This document shows, piece after piece, positions 8,231 to 18,573 of a stretch of 64,000 bases of DNA; positions within the stretch are counted from its first letter, which is position 1; every line of letters starts with the position of its first letter. Under the pieces are notes generated by a model, which saw only the letters and a program-made list of their open reading frames with translations, searched no databases and was not told where the DNA came from. The position numbers were made by a program, and so were the translations under genes. The DNA is taken from contig NZ_MJEI01000103.1 in assembly GCF_002095395.1 (NCBI RefSeq), forward strand, positions 124,001 through 188,000, given 5' to 3'. This stretch comes from Williamsia sp. 1135 (GTDB lineage: Bacteria > Actinomycetota > Actinomycetes > Mycobacteriales > Mycobacteriaceae).

Positions 8231-9033
8231 GCAACTCCGGATCCGCACTGAAGGCGGTACCGGCCTGGCTCTACCTGCCGGCCGCAATCGGTGTGGCGCT
8301 CGTGATGCTGCCGCCGATCGCGCTGGCGGTGAACACCCCGTGGGATGACTTCTGGGGCAACATCACCTCGCAATCATCGCTGGATGCACTGAAGCTGAGC
8401 TTGCGGACCGCGGCGGTCAGCACGGTGCTGTGCATCGTGCTCGGGGTGCCGATGGCGATTGTGTTCGCCCGACGAACCGGTATGTCGATCCGGGTGCTGC
8501 GGTCAGTGGTGCTCCTGCCGTTGGTCCTTCCGCCGGTGGTAGGCGGAATCGGGCTGCTCTATGCCTTCGGCAAATTCGGTCTGGTCGGCGAGCCGCTGTC
8601 ATCGATCGGGATCGACATCGCCTTCTCGACGACCGCGGTGATCCTGGCCCAGACGTTTGTGGCACTGCCGTTTCTGGTGATCAGCCTCGAAGGTGCGCTC
8701 CGCAGTGTCGGTAGCCGCTATGAACAGGTGGCTGCGACCCTCGGTGCGTCCCCGACGCGAACTCTGTGGAAAGTGACCATGCCACTGGTGTTTCCCGCCT
8801 TGCTGTCCGGCATGGTGTTGGCCTTCGCACGAGCCCTCGGTGAGTTCGGGGCGACGATCACCTTTGCCGGTAACCTGCAAGGCGTCACCCAGACCGCACC
8901 TCTCGCGATCTACGTGGAGTCGATCAGCGAGCCCGAACAGGCTCTGCCGCTGTCGATCGTGTTGGTCGTCGTGGCGTTGCTGGTGGTGATCGCGGTGCAC
9001 GTGCGCGACTCCAAGCGGGCGGTGGTCCTGTGA
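8227..9033 (+). CDS. modB: Molybdate ABC transporter permease ModB
   Basis: 268 residues, about six membrane helices. The EAA-type cytoplasmic loop is clear ([19 protein letters not shown]), as is the following [16 protein letters not shown], a signature of ModB/CysT permeases. The start is TTG 8227, overlapping the modA stop (TTGA). The stop overlaps modC by 4 bases. It forms the channel of the molybdate importer. Confidence 0.93.
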   Translation: MSNSGSALKAVPAWLYLPAAIGVALVMLPPIALAVNTPWDDFWGNITSQSSLDALKLSLRTAAVSTVLCIVLGVPMAIVFARRTGMSIRVLRSVVLLPLVLPPVVGGIGLLYAFGKFGLVGEPLSSIGIDIAFSTTAVILAQTFVALPFLVISLEGALRSVGSRYEQVAATLGASPTRTLWKVTMPLVFPALLSGMVLAFARALGEFGATITFAGNLQGVTQTAPLAIYVESISEPEQALPLSIVLVVVALLVVIAVHVRDSKRAVVL

Positions 9034-10091
9034 CAGGGGACCTGGTCGCCGAACTGGCCGGCGAAGTGCCATTCCTCGACTTGAGCATTCGGATCCCTGC
9101 CGGACAGACCGTTGCGATCCTCGGTCCGAACGGTGCAGGCAAGAGCACGCTGATGAACATGCTGGCCGGACTGCTACGGCCCGACTCCGGCTCGGTGACG
9201 GTCGGGGTGCGCGAACTCGTCGGACCGAAAACGTTTGTGCCGCCTCATGAACGCGGGGTCGCATTGCTCTCGCAGCAGGGCATGCTGTTCCCGCATCTGA
9301 CCGTGGCGCAGAACGTGGCCTTCGCCCCGGCCGCCGCGCACCTACCCCGCTCCGAGGTGCGCTCCCGAACGAAACGATGGCTGGACGCGGTCGACGCTAC
9401 CGATCTGGCCGACCGCAAACCCGCACAGCTGTCCGGCGGGCAATCGCAGCGGGTCGCCTTGGCCCGGGCACTGGCCGCAGACCCCGATCTGCTGCTTCTC
9501 GACGAACCCTTCAGCGCGCTGGATGTCGATGTGGTGCACAGGATCCGGTCGATGCTCCGGGGCATCCTGCAGGATCGCGCCCGCACCACCTTGCTGGTGA
9601 CCCACGACATCGCCGATGCGGTGACCCTCGCCGATTCGGCGATCATCCTCGGCGACGGAAGAATCGTGGCGCAGGGGCCGGTGCGGGAATTGCTCGCCAG
9701 TCCCGTCAATCAATTCGCCGCGCAACTGGCCGGCCTCAACCTGATCAGTGGTCATTGGTCGGGCGCGGTCGTGGAGACCGGCAGGTTCGCCATCGCCGGG
9801 ATGGTCGATGAGACGCCGGCCGCGGGTGCATCCTCGATGGCCGCATTCTCGCCACGCGCGGTGGCCGTGTACCGGAGGCCACCTTCGGGGAGTCCGCGTA
9901 ACGTCGTGAAAGCCGTTGTGGCGCAAATAGTGCCGCAGGGAGATCTGGCGCGGGTCGACTGCTTGGTCGACGATGCTGTGATCACCGCGGCGATCACCTG
10001 GGCTGCCGTGAGCGAACTCGGACTGGTCGCCGATGACGAGGTGGCTCTGGTGGTCAAGGCGACAGAGGTCACGGTGTACCCGGCGCGGTAG
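9030..10091 (+). CDS. modC: Molybdate ABC transporter ATP-binding protein ModC
   Basis: 353 residues. ATPase domain: Walker [10 protein letters not shown] (about residues 31-39), signature [15 protein letters not shown], Walker [13 protein letters not shown] and the switch His in [16 protein letters not shown] domain follows at about 285-350, allowing molybdate to inhibit transport as known for ModC. The GTG start overlaps modB by 4 bases. It is the last gene of the four-gene mod operon, which ends at a very long palindromic terminator. Confidence 0.93.
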   Translation: MTGDLVAELAGEVPFLDLSIRIPAGQTVAILGPNGAGKSTLMNMLAGLLRPDSGSVTVGVRELVGPKTFVPPHERGVALLSQQGMLFPHLTVAQNVAFAPAAAHLPRSEVRSRTKRWLDAVDATDLADRKPAQLSGGQSQRVALARALAADPDLLLLDEPFSALDVDVVHRIRSMLRGILQDRARTTLLVTHDIADAVTLADSAIILGDGRIVAQGPVRELLASPVNQFAAQLAGLNLISGHWSGAVVETGRFAIAGMVDETPAAGASSMAAFSPRAVAVYRRPPSGSPRNVVKAVVAQIVPQGDLARVDCLVDDAVITAAITWAAVSELGLVADDEVALVVKATEVTVYPAR

Positions 10092-10106
10092 CGCTGACTT
10101 GACCCG

Positions 10107-10187
10107 CCCCGCAAACCCAGTCGTTCCAGGCAAACCCACATGTTGCAACGACTGGGTTTGCCTGGGACGACTGGGTTTGTGGGTGGG
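10107..10187. terminator. Very long bidirectional terminator palindrome
   Basis: A 26-bp stem (10113-10138 with 10153-10178) has one G-U wobble and a 14-base loop, and further C-rich/G-rich pairing extends it to about 10107-10187. The loop itself contains the palindrome GTTGCAAC. The right arm carries a 13-base direct repeat ACGACTGGGTTTG. It separates the convergent modC and adenylate cyclase genes. Confidence 0.85.
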
Positions 10188-10188
10188 C

Positions 10189-11154
10189 TCAGGCTTTCTT
10201 GTTCGGCTCGAGCACACTCGCGCGGAGCCGTTTGTAGCCCCGGACGTGCAGGCTCCCGATCGATTTGAGGAAGAAGCGATCGTCGCCGTCGATCGCGTTT
10301 CCGAGTTCGGTGTCGGCGAGGATCGTTCCGGAGCGGGCGGAACTGGTCAGCCGGGCCGCGATGTTGACCGGTTCTCCGAAGACGTCGCCGAGCCGGGTCA
10401 GTACGGTGCCGAAGGCGATACCGACGCGCAGCGGTGGCAGGCCGTGTTCGTCGGTGAGCTGTTGTAGGGCGAGGGCCATGTCCGCCGCCGCGGCCGGATC
10501 TTCGACCTCGAACATCACGGCGTCGCCGAGGGTCTTCACCACCCGCCCGCCGCGTGAGTTGATGACGTCGTAAGCGTTTGTCTCGAACGTTTCGAGGAGA
10601 CCGTCGAGCTCATCCATCCCGATCTTGCGTGACAAGCTCGTGTATCCGACTATGTCGACGAAACCGACTGCAAGAGTTCGGTTCACACCGTCGGTGGTCG
10701 CCAGCGCGTTCTGCAACGCGGACGCGAGATGGCGTCGCCAGACCAGCGTCTGAACCCGCTGCACAGCGCCGAGCATCGTCTCGAGATCTGGACTGTCGCC
10801 ACTGCGGATGCGATCGGCCATGTTGCTGGCCTCCCAGTCCGCGAGCCGCGACATCGTCTGGCCGAGTGCTCTGGCCATGGCGATCTCGAACTCCGGGGGC
10901 TGGCCCTCGTCGAGGCCCCGGACGAGTTGCAGCGCCTGCACGTCGTCGGCGGTGAACAGTTTGTCGTCGCCCTGCATCGTGAAGCCGAACGCCGACCACA
11001 CCCGCCGGGCGTGGTCCTCTGAGATGTTCAGGGCCGCGGTCATGTCTTCGAGGGTGAAGAGCCGCTCGCCGCCGAGCAGCTGCGTCTCGATCGTCTCGGC
11101 GCTGATGTCGGGCGGGCTGATGTCGGGTGGGCTGACGTCGGGCTGATCGATCAC
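10189..11154 (-). CDS. Class III adenylate cyclase with N-terminal regulatory domain
   Basis: 321 residues. The N-terminal part (about 25-140, FTLEDMTAALNISEDHARRVW) resembles the regulatory domain of mycobacterial cyclases such as Rv1264/Rv2212. The C-terminal catalytic domain has both metal-binding aspartates (GFVDIVGYTS and KTLGDAV), the substrate-selecting Lys, and the VNIAARLT Asn/Arg pair, so it should make cAMP. The N-terminus carries the short repeat DVSPPDISPPDIS. The GTG start at 11154 overlaps the stop of the upstream double-TetR gene by 4 bases, which couples the two. No membrane segment is seen. Confidence 0.9.
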   Translation of the reverse strand: MIDQPDVSPPDISPPDISAETIETQLLGGERLFTLEDMTAALNISEDHARRVWSAFGFTMQGDDKLFTADDVQALQLVRGLDEGQPPEFEIAMARALGQTMSRLADWEASNMADRIRSGDSPDLETMLGAVQRVQTLVWRRHLASALQNALATTDGVNRTLAVGFVDIVGYTSLSRKIGMDELDGLLETFETNAYDVINSRGGRVVKTLGDAVMFEVEDPAAAADMALALQQLTDEHGLPPLRVGIAFGTVLTRLGDVFGEPVNIAARLTSSARSGTILADTELGNAIDGDDRFFLKSIGSLHVRGYKRLRASVLEPNKKA

Positions 11155-12395
11155 GGCAGTACGGTTCCTGCCTGACCAACGGGTCCGCCCTCGGGTAGTC
11201 CGAGCACGCCCTTCATCAGGTACGCCAGCAGAGCCGGCATGTCTGGCCTGCTCCAGTTGCGGCGCAAGCGCATGGCGTCGTTGGCGATTGTCAGTGCTGC
11301 GTGCACGGTCACCGCGGCCTCCGGGGTCGGTAGGTCGGTCTCGATCTGCTCGACCAGGTTCACCCAGCGTCCCACGTACCGGCGCTGATAGGTGATGAGA
11401 TCGCCGTTGTCGAACCGTTCGAGCACACTACGACTGTTGAACGACACCGACAGGTCTGGCGTCGATGTCAGTACTTGGACATAGGAGTCCACGAGTACCG
11501 CGAGCAGCGATTGCGGATCGGAGGCGATCGAATACGCCGCGATGGCGCTGGCCTCCAGCCGGTTCGCGCTCCGCTGGCTGATGCCGATGAGAATCGCCTG
11601 CTTGCTCGGAAAGTGTTTGTAGACACTGGGTCCGGTGATTCCAACCGCCTCGCCGATCTCATCGACGCCGACGGTCGCGAACCCGCGCTGCTGGAACAGG
11701 GCTGCGGCCGCGTCGAGGATCTCGTCCCGGCGGCCGGACGGTTCTGCCATGGCCCGGGGCATCGGTGGAATGGGGGTGGCGCGGTCAGGGGTCAGCTCGA
11801 CTACCCGGTCGACGAGTTTCACCAGCTGGGCCACCGCCCTCGCGGTGGAGATGCGCGTGCGGTGGACGGACACGCTGCCGTTGACGCTCAGAATCGACCA
11901 GGCCAGCTGGTCGATGTCGCGGGCGGACAGGTCGGTGCGATGGGCGAACACCGCACCCGACCATCGCTGCAGCACCTTGCGGGTGCGCCGGGCGACCTCG
12001 TCGTTCTGGTCCGGGGTCAGATGCGCGGTGGACCAGCGCCACAGGGCAGCTGACCGGGGGTTGGTCACCCCGAGGGCGCACAGCTTCTCGATGGCCTTGT
12101 CGATCGGGATCTGCCCGTCGGCCGCGGGGGCTAGTGCGGTATCTGTGCACTTCTCTATGTCCTCGACACCTGACATCACCGCCGCATAGAGGATCGCCTG
12201 TTTGTCGACGAAGTGCCGATAGATCGACGGTCCGGTCACCCCTGCAGCCTTCGCGATGTCCGCCACCGAGACATGGTCGTAGCCGCGCGCCAGGAAGAGT
12301 TCGGCAGCACGGTCGGTGAGCTGGTCTTTGCGGTCGGCCGGCCGACGATGACGCTGTGCTCGCGGGCCGTCCGCGACCTCGGGGTTCGTGGACAT
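11151..12395 (-). CDS. Tandem-domain TetR/AcrR regulator
   Basis: 414 residues formed by two complete TetR halves in one chain. Each has its own helix-turn-helix: [20 protein letters not shown] in the first half and [20 protein letters not shown] in the second. TetR proteins normally act as dimers of about 200-residue subunits, so this looks like a fused dimer. It is divergent from fadA-fadB across 147 bases and co-transcribed with the adenylate cyclase. A control role over the beta-oxidation genes is likely by position. The intergenic region carries repeated GTTAG motifs near 12465-12490 that could be its operator. Confidence 0.88.
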   Translation of the reverse strand: MSTNPEVADGPRAQRHRRPADRKDQLTDRAAELFLARGYDHVSVADIAKAAGVTGPSIYRHFVDKQAILYAAVMSGVEDIEKCTDTALAPAADGQIPIDKAIEKLCALGVTNPRSAALWRWSTAHLTPDQNDEVARRTRKVLQRWSGAVFAHRTDLSARDIDQLAWSILSVNGSVSVHRTRISTARAVAQLVKLVDRVVELTPDRATPIPPMPRAMAEPSGRRDEILDAAAALFQQRGFATVGVDEIGEAVGITGPSVYKHFPSKQAILIGISQRSANRLEASAIAAYSIASDPQSLLAVLVDSYVQVLTSTPDLSVSFNSRSVLERFDNGDLITYQRRYVGRWVNLVEQIETDLPTPEAAVTVHAALTIANDAMRLRRNWSRPDMPALLAYLMKGVLGLPEGGPVGQAGTVLP

Positions 12396-12542
12396 TGTGA
12401 ATCAACCCTAGCGCATGATCGGACGATTGATTGCTGCTCTGTACTCGGGGTATGGTCAAATAAGTTACAGCGCGTTAGCCTAGTGTTAGATCGAAGGCGA
12501 GCGCTGGCGAACAGCGCAGTTCATCTGAAAGGAAACCCCAGC

Positions 12543-13751
12543 GTGACTGATGCATACATCTTCGAGGCCATTCGTACGCCTCGCGGCAAGCAACGTAAGG
12601 GCTCGTTGCACAGCGTCAAGCCCGTCGACCTCGTGGTCGGGCTCATCAACGAACTCAAGGTTCGCTTCCCCGATCTCGATCCGGCCGACATCAACGACGT
12701 CGTGCTGGGCATCGTGTCGCCGGTCGGCGAGCAGGGTGCGGTTCTCCCGCGGACGGCTGCCCTCGTGGCAGGTCTGCCCGACACCGTTCCCGGAACCCAG
12801 ATCAACCGCTTCTGCGCCTCCGGCCTCGAGGCCACCAACCTCGCCGCCCAGAAGGTTGCCTCCGGCTGGGACCAGCTGGTCATCGCCGGTGGTGTGGAGT
12901 CGATGTCGCGCGTGCCGATGGGCAGCGACGGCGGCGCCATGTTCACCGACCCGACCACCGCATTCGATCTCTACATCGCTCCGCAGGGCATCGGTGCCGA
13001 CCTGATCGCCACCATCGAGGGCTTCTCTCGCGAAGACGTCGATGCTTACGCCGCCGAGTCGCAGGCCCGCGCCGAGGCCGCCTGGTCGGCCGGATACTTC
13101 GCCAAGTCGGTCGTCCCGGTCAAGGACATCAACGGCGTCACCCTGCTCGATTACGACGAGCACCGTCGCCCGGGCAGCACCGTCGAGAGCCTCGGCAAGT
13201 TGAAGCCGGCCTTCGAGGGCCTGGCCGCGATGGGCGGATTCGACGATGTCGCCCGTCAGAAGTACGTCAACGTCGAGAAGATCAATCACGTTCACACCGG
13301 CGGTAACTCGTCCGGCATCGTCGACGGTTCCGCGCTGGTCCTGGTCGGTAGTGAGGCCGCAGGCAAGAAGGCCGGGCTGACCGCACGTGCACGCGTCGTC
13401 GCCACCGCTCAGACCGGTAGCGATCCCACGATCATGCTCACAGGCCCGACGCCGGCGACCGAAGCCGTTCTCGCCAAGGCCGGACTGACCATCGACGACA
13501 TCGATGTCTTCGAGCTCAACGAGGCCTTCGCCTCGGTGGTCATGAAGTGGATGAAGGATCTCAACATCCCGCACGAGAAGACCAACGTCAACGGCGGCGC
13601 GATCGCCATGGGCCACCCGCTCGGCGCGACCGGCGCGATGCTGGTCGGCACCGTACTCGACGAACTCGAGCGCACCGGCGGCCGCTACGGCCTGATCACC
13701 CTGTGCATCGGCGGCGGCATGGGTGTCGCCACGATCATCGAGCGTGTCTGA
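12543..13751 (+). CDS. fadA: Acetyl-CoA C-acyltransferase (thiolase) FadA
   Basis: 402 residues. The last step of beta-oxidation: thiolytic cleavage of 3-ketoacyl-CoA. The nucleophile Cys lies in [15 protein letters not shown], the second His in [14 protein letters not shown] and the second Cys in the C-terminal CIGGGMG. The GTG start at 12543 has AAAGGAAA about 9 bases upstream. fadB follows after 45 bases, so the two encode a multienzyme fatty-acid oxidation complex. The divergent double-TetR is the likely regulator. Confidence 0.95.
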   Translation: MTDAYIFEAIRTPRGKQRKGSLHSVKPVDLVVGLINELKVRFPDLDPADINDVVLGIVSPVGEQGAVLPRTAALVAGLPDTVPGTQINRFCASGLEATNLAAQKVASGWDQLVIAGGVESMSRVPMGSDGGAMFTDPTTAFDLYIAPQGIGADLIATIEGFSREDVDAYAAESQARAEAAWSAGYFAKSVVPVKDINGVTLLDYDEHRRPGSTVESLGKLKPAFEGLAAMGGFDDVARQKYVNVEKINHVHTGGNSSGIVDGSALVLVGSEAAGKKAGLTARARVVATAQTGSDPTIMLTGPTPATEAVLAKAGLTIDDIDVFELNEAFASVVMKWMKDLNIPHEKTNVNGGAIAMGHPLGATGAMLVGTVLDELERTGGRYGLITLCIGGGMGVATIIERV

Positions 13752-13796
13752 CCCTCTCCGGCCCTTCCCCACTTCACGAAAGAGTTGCGAATACCT

Positions 13797-15974
13797 ATGA
13801 CCGACAACATGATCAACTGGGAACAGGACAGCGACGGCGTCGTCCTGCTCACCATGGACGACCCGAATCAGGGCGCCAACACGATGAACGGGCTGTACAC
13901 CACCTCGATGGCCGCGACGGTCGATCGTCTCGAGGCCGAGAAGGACAACATCACCGGTGTCATCCTGACGTCGGCCAAGAAGACCTTCTTCGCCGGTGGC
14001 GACCTCAAGGACATGACCGCTGATCGCAAGGGCGTCGACAAGGTCGAGCTGGCCACCCAGATCACGAACACCACCAACGGTATGAAGGCCGTGCTCCGTC
14101 GGCTCGAGACCCTGGGCAAGCCGGTCGTGGCGGCCATCAACGGCGCCGCACTCGGTGGCGGACTCGAGATCGCGCTGCACACCCACCACCGCATCGCGGC
14201 TGACGTCAAGGGCAGCCAGATCGGCCTCCCCGAGGTCACGCTGGGCCTGCTGCCCGGCGGCGGTGGCGTCGTGCGTACCGTGCGTCTGCTCGGTATCCAG
14301 AACGCACTGATGGGTGTTCTGCTGCAGGGCAACCGGTTCAAGCCGACCCAGGCCAAGGAGACCGGCCTCGTCGACGAGCTCGTCGGTTCGATCGACGAAC
14401 TCGTCCCGGTCGCCAAGGCGTGGATCGCTGCCAATCCCGAGGCTGCTCAGCCGTGGGACAAGAAGGGCTACAAGATGCCCGGCGGCTCGCCCACCAGCCC
14501 GTCGCTCGCACAGATGCTCCCGGCGATCCCGTCGCTGCTGCGTCAGCAGCTCAAGGGTGCCCCGATGCCGGCGCCGCGCGCGATCATGGCCGCCGCCATC
14601 GAAGGCGCGTACGTCGACGTCGACACCGCCGATCAGGTCGAGACCCGCTACTTCGTGTCGCTGGTGACCGGTCAGGTCGCGCAGAACATGATCAAGGCGT
14701 TCTTCTTCGACCTGCAGGCCATCAACGGCGGCGCGTCGCGTCCCGACGGTTTCGAGAAGTTCACCGCCAAGAAGGTCGGCGTCATCGGTGCCGGAATGAT
14801 GGGCGCTGCAATCGCTTACGTCTCTGCCAAGTCGGGCATCGAGGTCGTCCTCAAGGACATCAACATCGAAGCCGCCGAAAAGGGCAAGGGCTATGCGATC
14901 AAGCTCGAAGAGAAGGCTCTCTCGCGTGGCAAGACCACGAAGGAGAAGTCGGACGAGCTGCTGGCCCGCATCACCCCGACCGTCGACGCCGCGGACTTCA
15001 AGGGCGTCGACCTCGTGATCGAGGCCGCGTTCGAGTCGGTCGAGGTCAAACACAAGGTATTCCAGGAGATCGAGGACATCGTCGAACCCGACGCCATCCT
15101 GGGCTCCAACACCTCGACCCTGCCGATCACCAGCCTGGCCGAGGGTGTCAAGCGGTCCGAGGACTTCATCGGAATCCACTTCTTCTCGCCCGTCGACAAG
15201 ATGCCGCTGGTGGAGATCATCAAGGGCGCCAAGACCTCTGACGCGGTCCTGGCCAAGGTCATCGACTACACCCTGCAGATCCGCAAGACCCCGATCGTCG
15301 TCAACGACAGCCGTGGCTTCTTCACCTCGCGGGTCATCGGCACCTTCGTCAACGAGGCCATCGCGGCCGTCGGCGAAGGTGTGGAGCCGGCGTTCATCGA
15401 GCAGGCAGGCGCGCAGGCCGGTTACCCGGCTCCGCCGCTGCAGCTCATGGACGAGCTGACGCTGACGCTGCCGCAGAAGATCCGCAAGGAGACCGAGAAG
15501 GCCCTCGCCAACGAGGGCAAAGAGGTCCCCGACCACGGTTCTTCCGCTGTCGTGGACAAGATGGTCGACGAGTTCGGCCGCCCGGGACGCTCGGGTGGCA
15601 AGGGCTTCTACGACTACGACGAGAACGGCAAGCGCGTCGGCATCTGGCCCGGTCTGCGTGAATCGTTCAACTCGGGCTCGAAGACGATCCCGTTCGAGGA
15701 CATGCAAGAGCGCATGCTCTTCGCCGAGGCCCTCGAAACCGTCAAGTGTTTCGACGAGGGTGTGCTCGAGACCGTCGCCGACGCCAACATCGGCTCGATC
15801 TTCGGCATCGGCTTCCCGGCGTGGACCGGCGGTGTCATCCAGTACATCAACCAGTACGAGGGTGGTCTGCAGGGCTTCGTCGATCGCGCCCGCGATCTCG
15901 CGAGCAAGTACGGCAGCAACTTCGAGCCGCCGCAGTCGCTCGTCGACAAGGCAGCCAAGGGCGAGAAGTACTGA
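13797..15974 (+). CDS. fadB: Fatty-acid oxidation complex alpha subunit FadB
   Basis: 725 residues. The N-terminal enoyl-CoA hydratase domain (about 1-200) has the oxyanion block AAINGAALGGGLEIAL. The central NAD-binding 3-hydroxyacyl-CoA dehydrogenase begins near residue 320 (VGVIGAGMMGAAIAY), followed by its C-terminal helical domain with NDSRGFFTSR. Together they hydrate and oxidise enoyl-CoA for FadA. I chose ATG 13797 (MTDNMINW) with GAAAGAG upstream; a TTG 12 bases earlier is possible. Transcription probably ends at the hairpin at 16054-16093. Confidence 0.95.
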   Translation: MTDNMINWEQDSDGVVLLTMDDPNQGANTMNGLYTTSMAATVDRLEAEKDNITGVILTSAKKTFFAGGDLKDMTADRKGVDKVELATQITNTTNGMKAVLRRLETLGKPVVAAINGAALGGGLEIALHTHHRIAADVKGSQIGLPEVTLGLLPGGGGVVRTVRLLGIQNALMGVLLQGNRFKPTQAKETGLVDELVGSIDELVPVAKAWIAANPEAAQPWDKKGYKMPGGSPTSPSLAQMLPAIPSLLRQQLKGAPMPAPRAIMAAAIEGAYVDVDTADQVETRYFVSLVTGQVAQNMIKAFFFDLQAINGGASRPDGFEKFTAKKVGVIGAGMMGAAIAYVSAKSGIEVVLKDINIEAAEKGKGYAIKLEEKALSRGKTTKEKSDELLARITPTVDAADFKGVDLVIEAAFESVEVKHKVFQEIEDIVEPDAILGSNTSTLPITSLAEGVKRSEDFIGIHFFSPVDKMPLVEIIKGAKTSDAVLAKVIDYTLQIRKTPIVVNDSRGFFTSRVIGTFVNEAIAAVGEGVEPAFIEQAGAQAGYPAPPLQLMDELTLTLPQKIRKETEKALANEGKEVPDHGSSAVVDKMVDEFGRPGRSGGKGFYDYDENGKRVGIWPGLRESFNSGSKTIPFEDMQERMLFAEALETVKCFDEGVLETVADANIGSIFGIGFPAWTGGVIQYINQYEGGLQGFVDRARDLASKYGSNFEPPQSLVDKAAKGEKY

Positions 15975-16039
15975 AGTCCTTCTGACGGGGAGGTGTTCCC
16001 GCGCGTCTATGTGAGAGGCGCGCAGTAAGAAGTCACCTC

Positions 16040-16861
16040 TTAGCCCCTGCGCTCATCACGGCCCGGTTCCTGCAATGGAACCGGGCCGTGATGCGTCTCC
16101 GGCACCACCGGCGTCAGTTCTGGGCGTTTGGGTTCTCTGCCGTCTCCGAGGGAGACCCCGCGGATGCGCCGAATCATCCACGGAATGAAAAACGTCCTGG
16201 CCCACTGTGTTTCACGAGCGATGGTCTGCGCGATCGTCAGCGGAGGGCGCGGCGGCAATGCCTCGCCCCATTGCGGGTCGCTGCCGGGGAGGCCGAGGGC
16301 GTGGGCGGCGCCGGCAGCGAATCTCTGATGTCCGAAGGGGGATGCGTGCAAGCGATCGGGCGACCACGATCGGGGGTCGGTGAGAACCGATGCGGCATGC
16401 AGGTCGACGAGGACGAATCCGTACGTCATGGCGAACTCCCGCATCATCTCGTTGACCGCCAGTAGCCGCGCTTCGATGCGTTTTGCGATCGGTACGGTGC
16501 GAGCGAGGTTCGGAAACGTCGAGATCAGCACCGTCGCGTCCGACTTTCGCAGTTCGCTGTAGATGAAGTCGAGGTCCCTGTGGACCTGCGATATCGCTGT
16601 GCTGGCAAGTACGTCGTTCATGCCCAGGGGAGCGGCCACCAGATCCGGCTGCAGCGCGACGGCCGGAGCGAGCTGTACGTCGCGGATCTGTCGGGTGGTC
16701 CGGCCCCGGACCGCGAGATTGGCGTAGCGCAGGCGCGGGTTGTGCTCGGCCAGCATCTCGGCCAGTCGGTCGGCCCAGCCTCGGTAGCCGGCGTCATCGT
16801 CGCCGTCACACATGCCTTCGGTCTGACTGTCTCCTATTGCGACGAAACGTGAGTAGCTCAC
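16040..16861 (-). CDS. SGNH/GDSL-family hydrolase
   Basis: 273 residues from GTG 16861. SGNH blocks are all present: FVAIGDSQTEGM (nucleophile Ser), NLAVRGRT (Gly), PLGMNDVL (Asn) and SPDRLHASPFGH (Asp-x-x-His). It should be an esterase or lipase acting on small acyl substrates. No signal peptide is seen, so it is probably cytoplasmic. It is convergent with fadB. Its last codons contain a 17-bp perfect hairpin that looks like the fadAB terminator. Confidence 0.88.
   Translation of the reverse strand: MSYSRFVAIGDSQTEGMCDGDDDAGYRGWADRLAEMLAEHNPRLRYANLAVRGRTTRQIRDVQLAPAVALQPDLVAAPLGMNDVLASTAISQVHRDLDFIYSELRKSDATVLISTFPNLARTVPIAKRIEARLLAVNEMMREFAMTYGFVLVDLHAASVLTDPRSWSPDRLHASPFGHQRFAAGAAHALGLPGSDPQWGEALPPRPPLTIAQTIARETQWARTFFIPWMIRRIRGVSLGDGREPKRPELTPVVPETHHGPVPLQEPGRDERRG
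16054..16093. terminator. Terminator hairpin embedded in SGNH hydrolase 3' end
   Basis: CATCACGGCCCGGTTCC (16054-16070) and its exact reverse complement (16077-16093) flank a 6-base loop TGCAAT. It is 80 bases beyond the fadB stop but inside the last codons of the convergent hydrolase. The hydrolase C-terminus is therefore partly built from terminator sequence. Confidence 0.75.
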
Positions 16862-17052
16862 CCCGCAGAGTCTAGAGCCGTGAGGCGACAAGGGGAGTCA
16901 GGGCGCACTGCCGCGTTCACGGGGCGGGATTTAGTGCGCAATGCGAACGATATTTCCGACCACTATTTATACGCCTCAAATCGGACAATACGGACGGTTT
17001 CGAGAAGTCCATCGCTGCCGATTTCGTCCAGAATTTTACTTATGGATTCACC

Positions 17053-17082
17053 TTGACGCGGCTGTAAGGCAGGGGCTATTTT
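17053..17082 (+). promoter_or_regulatory. Candidate promoter for the ABC importer operon
   Basis: TTGACG (17053-17058) and TATTTT (17077-17082) are separated by 18 bases, close to a vegetative promoter, about 190 bases before the binding-protein gene. The whole 413-base region 16862-17274 is distinctly more AT-rich than its surroundings and holds no gene I can support. Confidence 0.45.
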
Positions 17083-17274
17083 TCGAGTGGCCCAGATCAC
17101 ACCCGGATTGGGCACTCCGAATTGCAAGCACGCCATTCGGTTGCAAACCCCGTGTAACTCGGAGGGCCTGGCCGGGCTTATTCGTGCTGTTCAAACCCCA
17201 AGTCATCGCCTCGGCGAACCGATCTTGTCGCACCTATTCGTCTGAAGTCAGAAGCCGCCGGGAAAGGCATTGAA

Positions 17275-18543
17275 ATGCGTAAGAGAACCGGCCGGATTGC
17301 GGCAGTATTTGTCGCGGCGGCGTGTGTCTTTTCCGTCGTCTCCTGTAGCGACGACAGCGGGTCCGATGACGGCGGTAGCACCGCCGCCGCGCCATCGGAG
17401 AGTGGCACCAAGGCCACCGGTACGCCGATCAAGGTCGGCTTCCTCAACCCTTCGAACGGACCGATCACCCAGCCCGGTGTCGAGGTCGGGCAACAGGCTG
17501 CGGTCAAGTACATCAACGACTCGCTCGGCGGTATCGACGGACACCCCATCGAGGTGACCAGTTGCGCCGTCGATGTGTCGGCGCCGGAATCGACCATCGG
17601 TTGCGCCAATCAGCTGGTGCAGGCCGGTGTAACTGCGGTCATCGATGGTTACGACGCCGCGTCGAGTGCGGCCCTGCCGATCCTCAAGTCCGCCAACATC
17701 CCGCTCGTCGGGCAGATTCCTTTCGATTCCGTGACGGGCTCGTCGGCCGACAATCGGGTCTACTTCGGACCGCCTCAGGCTTCCTTCCTGGTCGGCGTGA
17801 TGCAGTCCCTCAAAGCGCAGGGCAAGAACTCTCTGACGCTGGCAAACGTCGACGTTGCGGCCGCACGCCAGACGTTCGAGCGCATTCTGCTGCCGCTGGG
17901 CCAGCAGCTCGGTCTCGACGTCAAGAGTGTCTACTACTCACCGACGAACCCGAACTACACCGCGTTGGCGTCGACCATCAACTCCGGTAACCCCGATGCC
18001 GGCGGCCTGATGACCTCGCAGACAGACGCGAACTGCACCAAGCTCGCCCAGTCGTTGCAGAGCGTGGGCTTCAAGAACACCATGTTCCTCGCGGCCTGCA
18101 CCGAGTTCCTCGAGGCACTTGGTCCCAAGGCCGTTGGTGCCCAGACGTATTCACCTATCTGGCTCGACCCGGCCAAGGATTCTGCCCCGGCGGACATGCA
18201 AGCCAACCTCGACATCACCAAGAAGTACGTCGATGAGGCCGGCGAGTCCGGTGGCTTCTACGCCTACGGCACCTTCGCGACGTTCGTCGACTTCGCTCGG
18301 ACCCTCGGTGCAGCGAAGCCTGCGGAGTACACCGGCGCCACCGTTCTGGCATCCCTCAAGGCCGTGACGGACTACCAGAGCTGGCTCGGACCGAAGCTCA
18401 ACTGCGGCAAGCCGACCACGCCGAACTGCACCACGGAGATGTTCGTCTTCGAGGTGGTCGCCGATCAGAAGACAGAACCCGTCGGTGGCGGACTGACTCA
18501 GCCGAATCCGGCTGCGCTCGCGGCCATCCCGGGTGCCAGCTAG
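17275..18543 (+). CDS. Branched-chain-amino-acid-type ABC substrate-binding lipoprotein
   Basis: 422 residues. A basic N-terminus, hydrophobic core and lipobox VVSC give a lipid-anchored extracytoplasmic protein. The mature domain has the periplasmic-binding type 1 fold of the LivK/UrtA group (VGFLNPSNGPITQPGVEVGQ near residue 50). Substrates in this family include amino acids, amides and aromatic or steroid-derived acids. The first gene of the importer operon, it is separated from the permease by 148 bases containing a 20-bp perfect hairpin. The ATG has GGAAAG 10 bases upstream. Confidence 0.88.
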   Translation: MRKRTGRIAAVFVAAACVFSVVSCSDDSGSDDGGSTAAAPSESGTKATGTPIKVGFLNPSNGPITQPGVEVGQQAAVKYINDSLGGIDGHPIEVTSCAVDVSAPESTIGCANQLVQAGVTAVIDGYDAASSAALPILKSANIPLVGQIPFDSVTGSSADNRVYFGPPQASFLVGVMQSLKAQGKNSLTLANVDVAAARQTFERILLPLGQQLGLDVKSVYYSPTNPNYTALASTINSGNPDAGGLMTSQTDANCTKLAQSLQSVGFKNTMFLAACTEFLEALGPKAVGAQTYSPIWLDPAKDSAPADMQANLDITKKYVDEAGESGGFYAYGTFATFVDFARTLGAAKPAEYTGATVLASLKAVTDYQSWLGPKLNCGKPTTPNCTTEMFVFEVVADQKTEPVGGGLTQPNPAALAAIPGAS

Positions 18544-18573
18544 TAGATAGCGCTCTACCGTCAGACAGATCTA

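Noticed and set aside
12486-15707. 1073-codon open frame on the minus strand antisense to fadA-fadB
   Set aside because: It mirrors the strong codon bias of fadA/fadB, has no domain, is rich in Asp/Arg/Gly/Leu, and both sense genes carry complete catalytic motifs.
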